Source: Bryum argenteum
Taxonomy: Eukaryota; Streptophyta; Bryopsida; Bryales; Bryaceae
Reading direction: 5' to 3'
DNA: 64,000 nucleotides
Assembly (NCBI GenBank): GCA_037043015.1
Contig: CM073321.1
Coordinates: 24,053,001 to 24,117,000, forward strand
The notes beneath the pieces were generated by a model that had not been told where the DNA came from, did no database searches, and saw only the letters and a list, made by a program, of their open reading frames with translations. Positions within the stretch are counted from its first letter, which is position 1, and every line of letters begins with the position of its first letter. Made by a program: the position numbers and the translations under genes. Shown here piece after piece: positions 1 through 11,734 of the stretch.

Positions 1-1
1 C

Positions 2-664
2 ATTGTCGAAGATGAAGATGACAATATTCAAGAGATCATTCCGGATACACAGCCTTCGCGCGATAATGATGATGTCGCCGAAGGGAATACATTTCTGGTG
101 GCAGCGGCTCCAGTTGTTAGAGCTGCCAGAGAACCTCCTTCAAACCCTGATATTGTGGAGATTGGGGCCGTTGAAATGCTAAGTCATTTGGCTGAGATGG
201 ATCCCATGTGGAGCGCCGATGAGTTACGAGCTCAACAGAAAGGGACCTCTATCAACACCATATCTAGGTTGAGAATAAAACTTGTCGAGAAATCTCGTTT
301 TCGTATTCCCCTTTGTCGCCTCTCCTGTCCTATTATAGAAACACATGATTGCAAGTTGGCAAACGAGTTTGTCAAAGGTTACCGAGAGGGCAATCGCGTT
401 TTATATGTTTCTCCTTTCAGCCATAACGGGAAGCAGCGGCCGGTGAAGAACGATATCTCAAACAATAGATATCTCGAACAAGAGCTCGTTGCTAGGGTGG
501 TCTCGCTACACTGGGCATTCTATCTAAGTTCTAAGTCCCAAACTTGAAGAAGAAACCGCTGTTGATTTTTCCCAATGATCAGAGGCAGCGGTTCAAGATG
601 GCTTTATTGTTGACATCTCGTTACGCACAAGGCAGCTATCCTGAGCTAACAGAGAATAAATAAA
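2..664 (+). pseudogene. 3' part of an unrecognised coding segment, frameshifted
   Basis: The frame starting at base 2 is open from the window edge to a TGA at 545-547, so the gene begins outside the window. The first 30 residues are acidic (IVEDEDDN), followed by a mixed region with a basic, aromatic stretch around YREGNRVLYVSPFSH. A second frame starting near 540 continues with plausible coding sequence (FPNDQRQRFKMALLL, then TSRYAQGSYPEL) to a TAA at about 662-664, so a one-base shift near 540 probably separates two parts of one protein. I do not recognise the family. Given the surroundings it is probably a mobile-element protein. Confidence 0.4.
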
Positions 665-1480
665 AGCCCCTACAGACATTGACATGTATAAAATAGCGAT
701 GACCTATAAGTTCACAAGTTCTTACAAGGTGGGACCCACATTTAGAGAAGACCCTAAACCACGGCACTAGAGCATGGACATGTTCCCATTCCCGATGTTC
801 CCATTCCCGATGTTTCCATTCCCGGTTGTCAACTACGGTGCGCGTGGTGTAAGAGGGGTGCGTCAACAACGGTCACTGGCGCCGTCAAGGTTGATTGGAT
901 AGAGTCAGTGTTAGTATTTGAAGTAGCAGCTAGAGGTGCCCAAACCAAAGTGCGTTTACCCTCTACGTCTAATTTATCTAGCTTGCATGCTAGATAAATT
1001 GTTGTCGCTCTCAGACTCCAGATAGGAGCCCTCTGGTTCGAAGTCAATGGATTCCTACATCAGCAAACACAACAAAAATTGTAGGCGTCAGCAAGATATT
1101 CTAAATGAGATGAGAGAAGAAATAATATATTGGCTACTCTAAGTATGTAAACAAATGGACCCGGAAAAGAATATAGTAGTTTTCAAGTTGTTATAAGTCT
1201 CCCAATACAATGCAATTACAAATAGCACAGACTATAAATTAGTTCAAACATTGGTTTGAAAAGAATAAAAATAAATTGAGAAACCCAAATGGTTGAATTC
1301 ACCTACAACCGTTATATATTCAATTGCATTTTGAGGTTAAGTCATAGTCTGAGGGATGTTTGGATTGACGTTTCAAGGAAAGGTAGGCTACATGCAAGAT
1401 TAGTTGAAAAAGCCCCAGTGTGAGTCTCTATGTGAGCCCAACTACAAAATTGAAAAAAAATATGACTTCCCCGTTTAAGA
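665..1480. other. Gene-free stretch
   Basis: Apart from the 15-bp repeat at 782-826 I see no gene here. Short open frames in it do not look like protein. Confidence 0.5.
782..826. repeat. 15-bp tandem repeat, three copies
   Basis: Unit GTTCCCATTCCCGAT is present twice exactly (782-796, 797-811) and once with changes (812-826). It lies in a gene-free stretch. Confidence 0.85.
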
Positions 1481-1490
1481 GACACGAAAG

Positions 1491-3154
1491 GGCAGTTTCG
1501 TCAACGAAAGAGGCTGTTAATTTTAAGTGTGATACTTATTTCTTTCTTTAACAAATTTCTCAAAGACCCAATCCCATTCTATATTGGATATAGAACACCA
1601 AAGCATCTCCCTAGTAAGCAACCCGATATATCAAACACTAGCAAGGTGTCCAAAGGTTCAAATTAGGCAATAAGGTGCTCGAGGTGTAGCAGGTGCTACT
1701 GTTTTAATGACAAAAGGTCTAGATTTACAACAACACATGGTTTCCTATATAACGTCCTTGATATCAACATGCCACCAAATGTTTGAGATCCCCATATGAA
1801 CAATAAACAAATTTACATTTGAGTTCAAAATGTTAAAAATTCAATTTCAAAGTCTTGGGGTAGCACTTTCACAACGAATGTGTCAAAGACATAAATAAAA
1901 ATTCACTCTTCCCTATCAGACTTGATTCGGAAACACAAAAAATAAATAACAGTAATCACTTTAGTGACAACGTTGCGAAACAAAATATCAATTTTGGACC
2001 TAGTGTGAGACTCTAGAAACAAACAGTACGAACCCCTGAGCGTCCCTTTGTAAGCAAACAGAGTATAGCAATGGGGTTGCCAACCTGCACAATCCAGGTC
2101 AGGGCTAAAAAAGAACAGTTTTGTCAACGAAAGAGGCGTCTGACTAAGCAAATTGTTCCAAAAAATAAATCATGGAAATCACTTTAGTGACAAAGTTGCT
2201 AAATGAAGACCTATTGTGAGTCTCCTAAATTCTAAAACCGGACCCCTCAAAGTCCCTCAGTATGCAAACAGAGCATAGCAATGGAATTGCCAACCTGCAC
2301 AGTCCAAGTCAAGGCTCCAGAAGAGCAGTTTCATCAACAAAAGAGACATCTGACCAAAGCAAATTCCATGAATTACTTTGGCTTGATTTTATATTTGCCA
2401 CAACTTGAGATTGACTTAATTCTATATTTGCCACAACTCCAAATAAAAAATCATTTATAGACTCTAATAGTGACAATAAAAAAGCACAAAAAGAACCTTG
2501 CAGATGCAATCTTAGAATCTAACACTGCCCAGCTACGGAGAGCTCAACCTGGCTGGTTCGGATTATGGGTCCAAAAGAGCAATTTCGTCAACGAATGTGT
2601 CAAATGTCTACTTGATGATCGGTTCTGCATTCTGGTAGTGACCCTAGAACAACACAAAATGAACCAGGCCGAAGCACTGAGTTAGGAAATCAGTGCACAG
2701 TGATGGATAGCTGAACATGGGTAGTTCTATTCAAGGCTCGGAAATAGCAGTCTCGTCAACGAAATAGGCAATTGACCACAACAATTTTTTCAAAAAAAGA
2801 CTAGATTAAATACTCAGTTGTCAAAAACTGACACAATAACTTCACAAATAATACAATATGATCAAACTTGGTGACAAAAAGTCTAGAAAATGGAATATCT
2901 ACCAAGTTATAGCAGTCAAAATGACAATTTCGTCAACGAATGTGTCCAATACCTACATTGAATTTGACAATGAGCATATCAAGGACAAAGATTAGCTTTA
3001 ATTATCAAATGTCAACGTATCCTCATCAATATCGAGAGCTCGCATGATGAGCAGAGGTAGAAGCCATTCCGGACAAAGCAAATTAGTATAAGATGGAATT
3101 TCAAGAAGAGCTCGAATAAGAGCACAAAATGATGATTTTGCCAACGAAAGCGGC
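1491..3154. repeat. Diverged tandem array with a recurrent palindrome
   Basis: About eight copies of an imperfect palindrome centred on TTTCGTCAACGAAA occur at 1491-1513, 1865-1884 (partial), 2115-2137, 2325-2347, 2579-2601, 2747-2769, 2923-2946 and 3131-3154, spaced 170-375 bp. Flanking sequence is also repeated: the segment before the 2115 copy (GCCAACCTGCACAATCCAG) recurs about 210 bp later before the 2325 copy. This makes it a degenerate tandem array with units near 200 bp in which the palindrome is the best conserved part. More copies lie at 4946-4967, 5002-5024 and 9654-9679. Confidence 0.8.
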
Positions 3155-4945
3155 AAATGGCATCACCGAATTTGAATCGATCATCCAACCTCTAAATGTT
3201 AGAGAACGTAAGGCCATTCGACGTAAGTCGGCGATCTTTGATTAGTTAAAATATTCCAAGTTCCTCTTGTACAAGCACGTATCCTCCATGATTGCGTATA
3301 CCATCTCCATCTGCCAAAGATAACCATCACCCTCTGAAGATACCAATTGACGTCGACATACAAAGATAAAACAACACACTGACAGTACTTTGAAAGGAAG
3401 TGGATTCGGTTCAAAAAGAGCCTGTCGTTCAAAAGCCACAAAATCTCCAACGAATTAAAAAAACCTGCTCCTCCACCAAGATTGCCCATCTGCCAGACAC
3501 CATATCACCTTTGAAAAAACCAACGGGAGCATGTATGAGAAAGAAGCAAATTGCAGCAAGTCAATCAATACTTTGCAATTAACGTGTGAATGAACTCCCG
3601 AAATTGTTCGAAAGACGAGTGCTAGCCGTCCCGAACGGGTTCAGCCTGAACATGAAATTCCTTCCCCTTGAACATGAAATTCCTTCCCCTGTCAAGAAAT
3701 GACAGTTTTTTGTCGATTTAAACGTAGTAGAACACACTCAAAAACGAGGATTCATAAAGGACGCATGCGAGACTTGTCTGCGCAGAGAAGCATTCAACCA
3801 ATCGGGAGGACGGCTCATGAATATAAGCGCAAGGGACAACACTCGCAGCCACAGTGAAATTCTTCAAGTACTGAGTCTCAGCACCACCCAGTACACATGG
3901 CACTGCAAGGAGTTGAGGTGGAGATAATGACATGAGAGTACACAAACCCGGTCAACTCTTGGTGGACTCTCTACAGCTGCTTTCTAATATGAAATAAGAC
4001 TTGAAGGGAGTATATATACGTTACAGGGAAAGGCTTTTACAGTAAAGTAAAAGAAATAAAAAGTAAAAGAAGGAAAATGAAAAGAAAATGAAAAAAAGAA
4101 TCAGACGTTCTTTGGTCCCTTCCTAATCTCCCTCACTAATCACTTTGAGTGAATACTCTCATTCATTCCTTGCTAATCACATTCACTAATTTGTTCATGA
4201 GCATGACAAAGATTGCCCTTCTTTGAGACCATCTTTGACCATTCCTTGGTGTGAAGATTGGGCACCAACTTTTTCAGGTGAACAGACGATTTTGGATGAT
4301 GATACATTCGAAGGATTTGTAGAAAAGTGCAACTCTAGAAAGGAACATCGTCACACAGAGAGGCTGCATGTGATCAACTCCGCCAAATCAATGTATTCAA
4401 AGAATCATTCACCTTGGATCGATTCAAATGCCGAAGTCTCCACACTTTCTGGAAGCAATAGCATGATTTTCTCATAACCTCCTTATCAAAAAGAAAAACC
4501 TCTGCTCAACATTCAAGAATTATGAAGAGTAGGATGGAACATGAACTTTTTGATACAAAACGGTCCAAATATAAAAGATCGCTGCATACCACATCCTTTG
4601 TCATAAATGATCAAGCACTTGTTGTCCCTCCAAGGCCTTCAACTACAGCTCCCACCTCGTGCTGAAGACCCTCGAAATTAGATAAACTCAAAGTTTTGGT
4701 GGCTACCAAAGAATTAAACATAATTAGAGGTTGCCCCCTTCAATCCTTTTGTAAAGCAAGCTCTTTACTGAACCAAAGCAATAGCAGTTCAAGGATGAAC
4801 CAAAGTGGTGCAGCTCTCCCATCACGAACAGGTTGCAAGTGTATAAAACACCGCCCAAGGGACTCCAAACCTTACAATGACCAAAAGAATACATGATGAA
4901 AGAGTCTACAACAGCGAAGGGTGAAAAGAGTTTCGAGAGCCATCA
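3155..4945. other. Gene-free, repeat-derived stretch
   Basis: No convincing gene. A 21-22 bp direct repeat (AACATGAAATTCCTTCCCCT, twice) is at about 3651-3690. Short open frames on both strands have no recognisable domain. Confidence 0.5.
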
Positions 4946-5024
4946 CCAGTTTTGTCAACGACAGATCACGTCAAAGTTGTTTAATTGCGGACTCAAATTC
5001 AGCAGATTCGTCAACGAAACAGGC
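4946..5024. repeat. Two further copies of the TTTCGTCAACGAAA palindrome
   Basis: Copies at 4946-4967 (CCAGTTTTGTCAACGACAG) and 5002-5024 (GCAGATTCGTCAACGAAAC) match the array at 1.5-3.2 kb. A 163-codon open frame at 4893-5384 spans them but reads through the repeat and resembles nothing I know, so I do not call it a gene. Confidence 0.7.
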
Positions 5025-5502
5025 TATGCCGTACTTGTCAGAAGGACTCGGTCACTGATACTGAAAGGTCAAGCTCCTAAACGAGAGTATGCTATCCTCC
5101 CCCTTCCTAGAGACAATGCAACAGCCCTAGATTACAGATCCTTGAACCTCCAAAAAGCCTCAAACGAGGACAGCCCAACAACACAGTCCAAAGAGGCAGC
5201 AGCACAATCTATTGAAAGCCCTTTCTTTTTGAGAAGAGAACATGAGTTCGTACTTGCTGAGGAACGCAGAAGTCATTCCAAGCGTTTATCGGTCGCATGC
5301 TCTCCTCTTTGGTCACCTCCAACTTCCCTTTCGATTTCCAATGCTGCTTTTTTCACCCTGAGATCAGGAAAGTTGAGGGGGTAGAGTCAATGCTTACATC
5401 GATGTTGTTGCTTGACACCCGCAGTGTCGTCACCTCCCCTCCGCGACTCGCCATATCTGATACTCTCTGCAACTGAAAGAAACAATCAGAACCACCGAAT
5501 GA

Positions 5503-5680
5503 ATGCGCCCTCAAAGCAGCGCCAAAGTGGCAAAACCCTCACTCTTCGCAACAGCGCCGAACTGCAAAACAGCGTCGAACTATCGCGCCAAACTGGCAAC
5601 AACAAAACGGCGTCCTCGCAACACCGCCAATTCGGCGAACCAACGTCGAACTGACAAAACTCTAAACGAAACCCTCGCTC
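5503..5680. repeat. Degenerate low-complexity repeat rich in GCGCC and CAAAAC
   Basis: Short recurring blocks of the type GCGCCGAACTGCAAAACAGC alternate with variants. The unit length is irregular and the stretch has no recognisable coding content. Confidence 0.5.
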
Positions 5681-6005
5681 TACCCCTCGGCAATAGGAAC
5701 CAGTGCCCATAGGCGCCTGTGCTAATGGGACGATCAGTCAACATTTACTTCGTGCTTTAAAATAGCTTTATATTTATATCTATTAGATTCATTACTTTTC
5801 ACTGGATATAAATGCATTTAGTATAAAAATATTTCATCCATGATATAAAAATAATATAATTTCTAATACTATATTCAACTTTATTTTAATAAACGTAGAA
5901 AAAACGGCTTCAACGGGTCTATTCATGAGTGGCACAAAAACTATCAGAATCTGCTTTGTTTACGTCTTCACAGTCAGCCCATGGGAACTCATTATTTTCT
6001 AATAA

Positions 6006-6735
6006 TCAGCATTGAATGAAGCCATTAGGGTGTTTATAAATCATAAATTCAAGACAATAACCTGGATCTACTTCCTGACCAAGGTTTGGGATTTGTACCG
6101 GTGAACGTTCTGGTTCTAATTCCACTTCCTCTTTTTCTTGATTGCCATGCATTCCATTCCGTTCTTCCACTTGACAATTTTGGATTGCTCTATGTGTTTG
6201 TGCTTCATATCGCTGAGGCTGAACACCAAAGATGTCATCAACGAATGTCTCCATATCATCCCACTGAACAAACCCATCAAATCATTTAAGACAATATATC
6301 ACGTCAAGTATAGCACTTAATGCAAACCCAGACTCGCATTTACACTTACTACTCTTTCAATCTCTATATATGCGCTTTCACGTTCAAATTCTTGAGATCC
6401 ACTCCTGCTCTGCGATTGCTTTCTAGACTCTTGCTCCTCTCCTCCTTCGCTCCAGTCAACCCGTTCTCTTTCGTCTTCACCCCCAGCATTTTCAGTAATG
6501 GTGTCCAAGTACAACGTTTGCATCTTTACATTCTTTCTAAACCTCCCCGGGAGGAACTCATCAATCGTTTCTTCTATATCTTGCATATGATCGTTATCAA
6601 ACACATCCGGCGCATTTTTCTTCCGCATCGGACTCCGTCGCAAAGCTTTTAATCCAAAAAACTTTGTGCCACCTCTTCTCTTCTTCTTCCCGCTTCCTGC
6701 ATCCTTCCCTCTCTCTACTTGATGCTGTCACGCTC
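6006..6735 (-). CDS. Hypothetical spliced gene, acidic protein, 5' end uncertain
   Basis: On the minus strand an exon ending at 6350 finishes with codon GTA followed by a consensus donor GTAAGT. The next exon starts at 6263 after TTGTTCAG and stays in phase (WDDMETFVDD...) to a stop at 6006. The upstream exon is open back to about 6735 and includes a Lys/Arg-rich stretch (GKKKRRGGTKFFG) followed by an acidic, Ser/Arg-rich region. No family is recognised. The start is unclear: there is no good ATG upstream of the basic stretch, and AG acceptors lie near 6725-6740, so a 5' exon may be missing. It may belong to a mobile element. The matched splice signals and shared phase make a real gene likely. 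Confidence 0.45.
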
Positions 6736-7394
6736 CACTGCAAACAATTACAAACTCCTACCGCTTAAGACACAATATTCTAGAATGAGTGACTCTGAGA
6801 ATACAACGAGATCATACAACCCAGACTCAAGACACTAATGTCTGCAGAAACAAAGAGGATTATCTCTTCTAACCTGATGACTTTATACTCTTTGCATGCG
6901 TCGTTCTTCAAACCCTAACTCCTCAAAATGCATATCCCAAAAACACTCATAGCTACTTCAGCATCCCCATATATTACAAAATCAATTAATGTGATTTCGT
7001 GTTTGACAATACATACTATTTTCGTGTCTATTTTCAAGTAGCCTTTCTTGCCATCAAATTCTCTGACAAAGGCGGCCGCCGTAACAAATTCAAATCTCAA
7101 TTCCTTAAATAGTGGCCCCATCTTTACATTTGTTCTTATTAAATGCATGTGCTCAATATTTGAACAATGTTGTTACATAATACGTTTTAAATACATATAC
7201 ATCTAGGAGTTTGTACTTCCAATTTTACCCCCACAGTCACCCCGTTTCAATATCTTTAACTAAATTAAGTTGCAACTCTTTTTTACATTTACTAATTACA
7301 TTAGTACATTATTTGAGTATATAAACATCGCCACAGGAATTCATCATCTCGTTTGTACCACTTGTATGTCCAATCTCTTGCACTAGCTTCTACC
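6736..7394. other. Intergenic stretch before the MULE-like gene
   Basis: Contains a 77-codon minus-strand open frame (6915-7148) with plausible amino-acid composition but no recognisable domain; it could be a 5' exon of the 6.0-6.7 kb gene. The 200 bp before 7395 are AT-rich and could hold the promoter of the MULE-like gene. Confidence 0.35.
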
Positions 7395-10300
7395 ATGGCT
7401 TCCTCCTCTGAGCCTTCTTGTCTGGATTTGATCGAGATTAAATTAGTTGCCTCTGATATCCCTGTCTGCCTTCCTCGTGGCCCTGATGGTGTGGCTGAAG
7501 TCACCCCTTTCTGGCTTGCAATCCGCTTTGGCTATGATGTCTCCACATTGTAGTTGGAAACCGACGTTCTTGATCCACATACTTATGATGTCCGGTACTC
7601 TACGGTTGTAGAACCTGTTGTTTTAGATAATAACGCTACCATGTGGAAGCTGAAGTCAGGAAAGCATCGCCTATATGGTTTGACAGAGTCAGTTATGAAC
7701 GCCTCCATTCAACTTCTGACACCTCGTAGCTCCTCCACGATCTCTATTGTTGGTCCCCTCTTAGCAAGTGTCAAGATCAAACCAGGCAAGTGTGTCAGTA
7801 TCGATATGTCAGATTCATCCGATGATGAACGAAAGCCATCCATTCCACCCCGTTGTTCTTCTGCGAAGCTTCCTTCCATCTCCTCTAATTCTCAGAATTC
7901 TTCTCTATCAACGCCCTCTTCCTTAGCGTCTCCCTTACCATCTTCTCAAACAGTAAAACACAAAACCATTCTCCCATATCTACGCAAACTTGGTAGCATG
8001 CCCGGTAGCAAGAATATACTCAAGAAACTAGACCTCAATTCCATCCCTACTAACACAGTATCTTTTCGGCCTCCATCTTTCAACGGAGATGCCCTATATG
8101 TCCTCCCTCCGAGACTTCCTTCTGCTGTACACAAGAATGCAAGGTCAATGGAAGGGATGGACAAACGGTATGATGGACATGTCAGGACTAGGACGATGAC
8201 AACTAACATCAGCAATACCCTGGGCTTGTCATTTTGGTATTCAAATTGCGTAGGTCATCTCCAATGCCACAATGACAAGTGTCCTTTTTTAGAACGCCGA
8301 GTTTGTGCGACGGGAGTCAATGAGGTGGAGTTTGAAGGTATCACCGAAGAACCTTTCTCGGTAAGCGAACCGCCCCCCTCAGCGTCCACCCTAGTCTGTA
8401 AGATTTGCAAAGAACCTCCAGTCTGTGTTGCTCTGTGTCCTGCCAAAATCTTCTACGTCTTTGGAGATGATATTCAAGAGCGTGCTTGTGTGCATATCGG
8501 TACCCACGAGCACCCTGTCAAAGTCGGAGACTACGGATGCGTACGTCAAATGATAGATGAGTTAATCAAACAGCATGCTAACCGCAACCCCCAAGCAACA
8601 ATTTCCAAAATTGTCTTGGAGACTAGCAAGGACGTAGTAGATAACATTCTTCTACGTGACGAAGATGACCCTAAATCCGGCCACCTAACTCTTGAAGAAC
8701 TTGAGCCAGTCTTTGATCGATGTAAACTCTTGAACTCTCCAAGCTTGCGGAATCGTATCTACTCTTTAAAATACATGCGCAAATTTGGCATCCTTGATGG
8801 CATCACGAAGCTCAGAGGACTCAGCAACTGGGCGTATGTGCAACGCAGCATGTTCCCAGGCCAAGGAGACGATTCTGACAAAGTCTTCATTTTTAAGATG
8901 TCAGAAGTTGGACCCGGTAGTGGTGTCGACCTCGTCCGTCGGATGCATCCTGGAGGCGACCTCTCCAATGCGTGGATGATGTTTGACCATGTCAAACGGG
9001 TCCAGCCATGGACCACCATGGCGTGCCATGTGTACTACCCCAACTACCAGCGCAATCTAACCATTGCATGTTCTGATTTTCAATCTGAAGATACTCAAGC
9101 TCAACTCGTCTTCTGGAGGAATCTCAACCACGTTATGGCTAGGCACGGAGTACCCGAGCCTAGGTTCCAAGGATTTATGCTGATAGTGTTTAAGTCAACT
9201 AGAACGCAGTGCGCATCGTTCACGGCTCTGGAGATCCTTTAATTCTCATGGAAGACCAAGAACGTACTTGTTACTTTCATGGGACGCAATCACTGGAGAC
9301 TCACACCAAGAAGTACATCGTCCATGAATTGCAGTATTAACATAGGGTCCTCTGTAAGCAATACAAGGATGCTCGTTCGTCCGATGAAGCTGAGACCCGA
9401 TATTTGGCAATCAGAGCATGGTGGTCATCCTCAAACGCCACCTCCGAGAATGGCCTCTACCACCTAGGCCTATGGCTTTTGTACTGGCATCACCGCTACA
9501 GACAGTGGGGTGCATTCATGGAATCGGTAAGTACATGCTTACTACAGTAATTTTTAAGTTCTAGTAACTTTAATTTTACAATTAATTTGGGTAAAAAGTA
9601 AATCAATTGTTCCAGTGATGAAATTTAAAAAAAAAAAAAAATCTATTCTTAGGAGGCAGTTTCGTCAACGAAAGTGCCTCTTCCTATACCTTGAGTTTGA
9701 CATCAATACTTATGTACCTTGCAGGAAAAAAAATTATTTGCAGAAGAGCTAGCTAAGATGCCATCATGCAACCTTGCGGAATCCATCCATAACAAATGGT
9801 TGCAAGTATCGGGAAATAAGGGTGGTGATCTCAATATGGCAATTGTTGATGATTACGTTCGTGCTTTCCTTCAAGTTGTGAGTTACTATCAATACACCAA
9901 AGGTGGAGCGGGTAGACATAGTCCGTCTAGGGAGGAACTCCGACTTCGCACTGCCTTGCACAAGGCTCATAGAACCAGCAATCCATCGGCTCTCAATAAG
10001 GCAGTAATAGAGTTCCCGGAGGCTAATATATTTTGTACTCGCGACGCTCACTTGGAGGGCGCCGAGATTTTTGGTTCGAAGAAACGTAAGCGTGATGTTC
10101 CAATTGGAGCGGAGGAGGAAACCCATAGGCCTGACACTGTGAATTTCTCGCGTCCTCGAATCAGCAGAAGGGTTACCCGGGGTCGTGGTGAGAGTCTGAC
10201 AACTATTCAGGAGGACGGCGAAGACAAAGAACACCCACTCGGACCTTCCACATTCGCTGGTGCCTCTATTAATCGTGTGACAGCTGTACAAGAGACAAAA

Positions 10301-11162
10301 GTGAACGAGAAGTTATGGCATATTGCTCGATTGAAGGAGTCCTCAGCCAAGTCGTGTTGGGCACAGCATGCAGTGACCAAGTAGAAATGCGAGTCCCACA
10401 TTGTGCAGAACGGGAAGTCGACACCTGCACCAACTTACAGCGGAATATGGATGCCTCCTCAAAATGGTCACTGCAACAAGGTGGAATTTTTTTATTTTTA
10501 GCCCCGACGATATTGAGAGGTGTGTGAAGGGCACTCGTCGGAAGTGGGTCGTGCCGTTCTCTCGAATTCAACCCCCTATCCCAACAATCTGGCCCGTGAA
10601 GTTAGGGAAAAATCTGACACGTTCGGAGATGGAGGCGTTGGAGAATGCTGGTTTCCGACTCCCTCAGAAGGAGAGACTTCCACTCAACCGCACTTTCAAC
10701 ACTGCCTCTACGCCACGGGACTTGTCACATATTTCAGTGCCGGAGAATGTGGATGTCTTTCCGAAATCAAGGAAGTCAAAGAACCTCCAGCGCATCTCCA
10801 ACGTAACTCCCAAGCTCATACGGAATATTAATTCCGCCCGTACGATGCAGGCAAAGATACCAAAGGTCACTATGGTCCCGTCACCAGGGATTGGATGCAC
10901 TATGGAGTCAGATGTGCAAGCAATTTATCAGCTATCAATAGGTGCATTACCAGATTGCACTTGTCCGATGTTTACAAGCACGATTGCAAAACTAGGGCGG
11001 AGAGGAGAACCGTATAGACCTTGCAAGCACCTATACTATGTCTTTGTGTTGGTGTGCAAGTTTGAACCAGATATAGACCTCTTCATCCATGCGCCTACTT
11101 TATGTTTCAACGAGGTGAAGATGATCATGGAGAGAGGCATTCTTGAGCACGCCACAGTTTAG
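7395..11162 (+). pseudogene. MULE-like transposase with GCM/WRKY-like and SWIM zinc regions, decayed
   Basis: One frame runs from ATG 7395 to 9242, broken by TAG at 7551. The middle part has a Cys/His cluster (CVGHLQCHNDKCPF, then CKICKEPPVC and THEHPVKVGDYG) like the GCM/WRKY-type DNA-binding region of some Mutator-like transposases. After a frameshift near 9176 the next frame reads ADSV and NAVRIVHGSGDP with stops at 9191, 9200 and 9338, then reaches donor GTAAGT at 9527. The next exon begins at 9725 in phase. A second shift near 10,490 leads to the last part, which contains a SWIM finger (CTCPMF ... CKHLYYVF) and ends at 11,162. The protein would cut and move Mutator-type DNA, but this copy cannot be functional. 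The order DNA-binding zinc region, core, SWIM fits MULE transposases; the exact clan is my inference. Confidence 0.75.
9654..9679. repeat. Best-preserved copy of the TTTCGTCAACGAAA palindrome, inside the transposase intron
   Basis: Arms AGGCAGTTTCGT and ACGAAAGTGCCT flank a CA spacer and pair with a single mismatch. The copy lies in the intron 9527-9724 of the MULE-like pseudogene, after an A-rich run. Confidence 0.75.
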
Positions 11163-11734
11163 ATGTCATAGTTTTCTACACTAAACTCCCTATTCACCCT
11201 AAACTTAGACTGTGTAGTTAACACGTTGTGTGACAATATTTTTCAATATTGCATTAAAAAAAATATTAGTATCTATGCCCACAAAATTGTTTGACTCATG
11301 TCACACCATAAGTGTCTCCATGTCTTTTGAATGTTGTTGAAGTTTGCCAAATTTTGGATTTTATCCCCTGATTTCCACAGGTTTGGATTCCAAATCTACG
11401 GTAATAAAGTCAGGAATATTTGAATATTCTCTAGAATATATAGTATAAATTTAGAATTTTTATATTTTTAGTAAACTTTTCCAAAAACATGTTCCCACCA
11501 CCGCTCTCCAATCTGAATTTCTCCGCTCTACGCTCTACGCTCACGCCCAAGTAACGTCCCAACGTCCATGATGTGCACTTGATGACCGGGTTCGAATTGA
11601 ACCTGCAAACGGTGGAAATGGTGCACATGTTAGAAAAAATTGGTAGAATGCAGTTCAGCAAAGTGAATATTTTGAGGAGTAATTGCCGCACCTCTTGCGA
11701 AGCCGCTCCATTGTCTTTCTCTTCCTCACCCAAT
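11163..11734. other. AT-rich spacer between convergent pseudogenes
   Basis: No gene seen. It separates the 3' ends of the MULE-like gene (+) and the Lys-rich gene (-). Confidence 0.5.

Noticed and set aside
4893-5384. 163-codon open frame as a gene
   Set aside because: It runs through two copies of the palindrome repeat and shows no domain or splice context.
11580-11605. GGGTTCGAATTGAACC as a tRNA B box
   Set aside because: No A box or acceptor-stem pairing is found at the expected distance.
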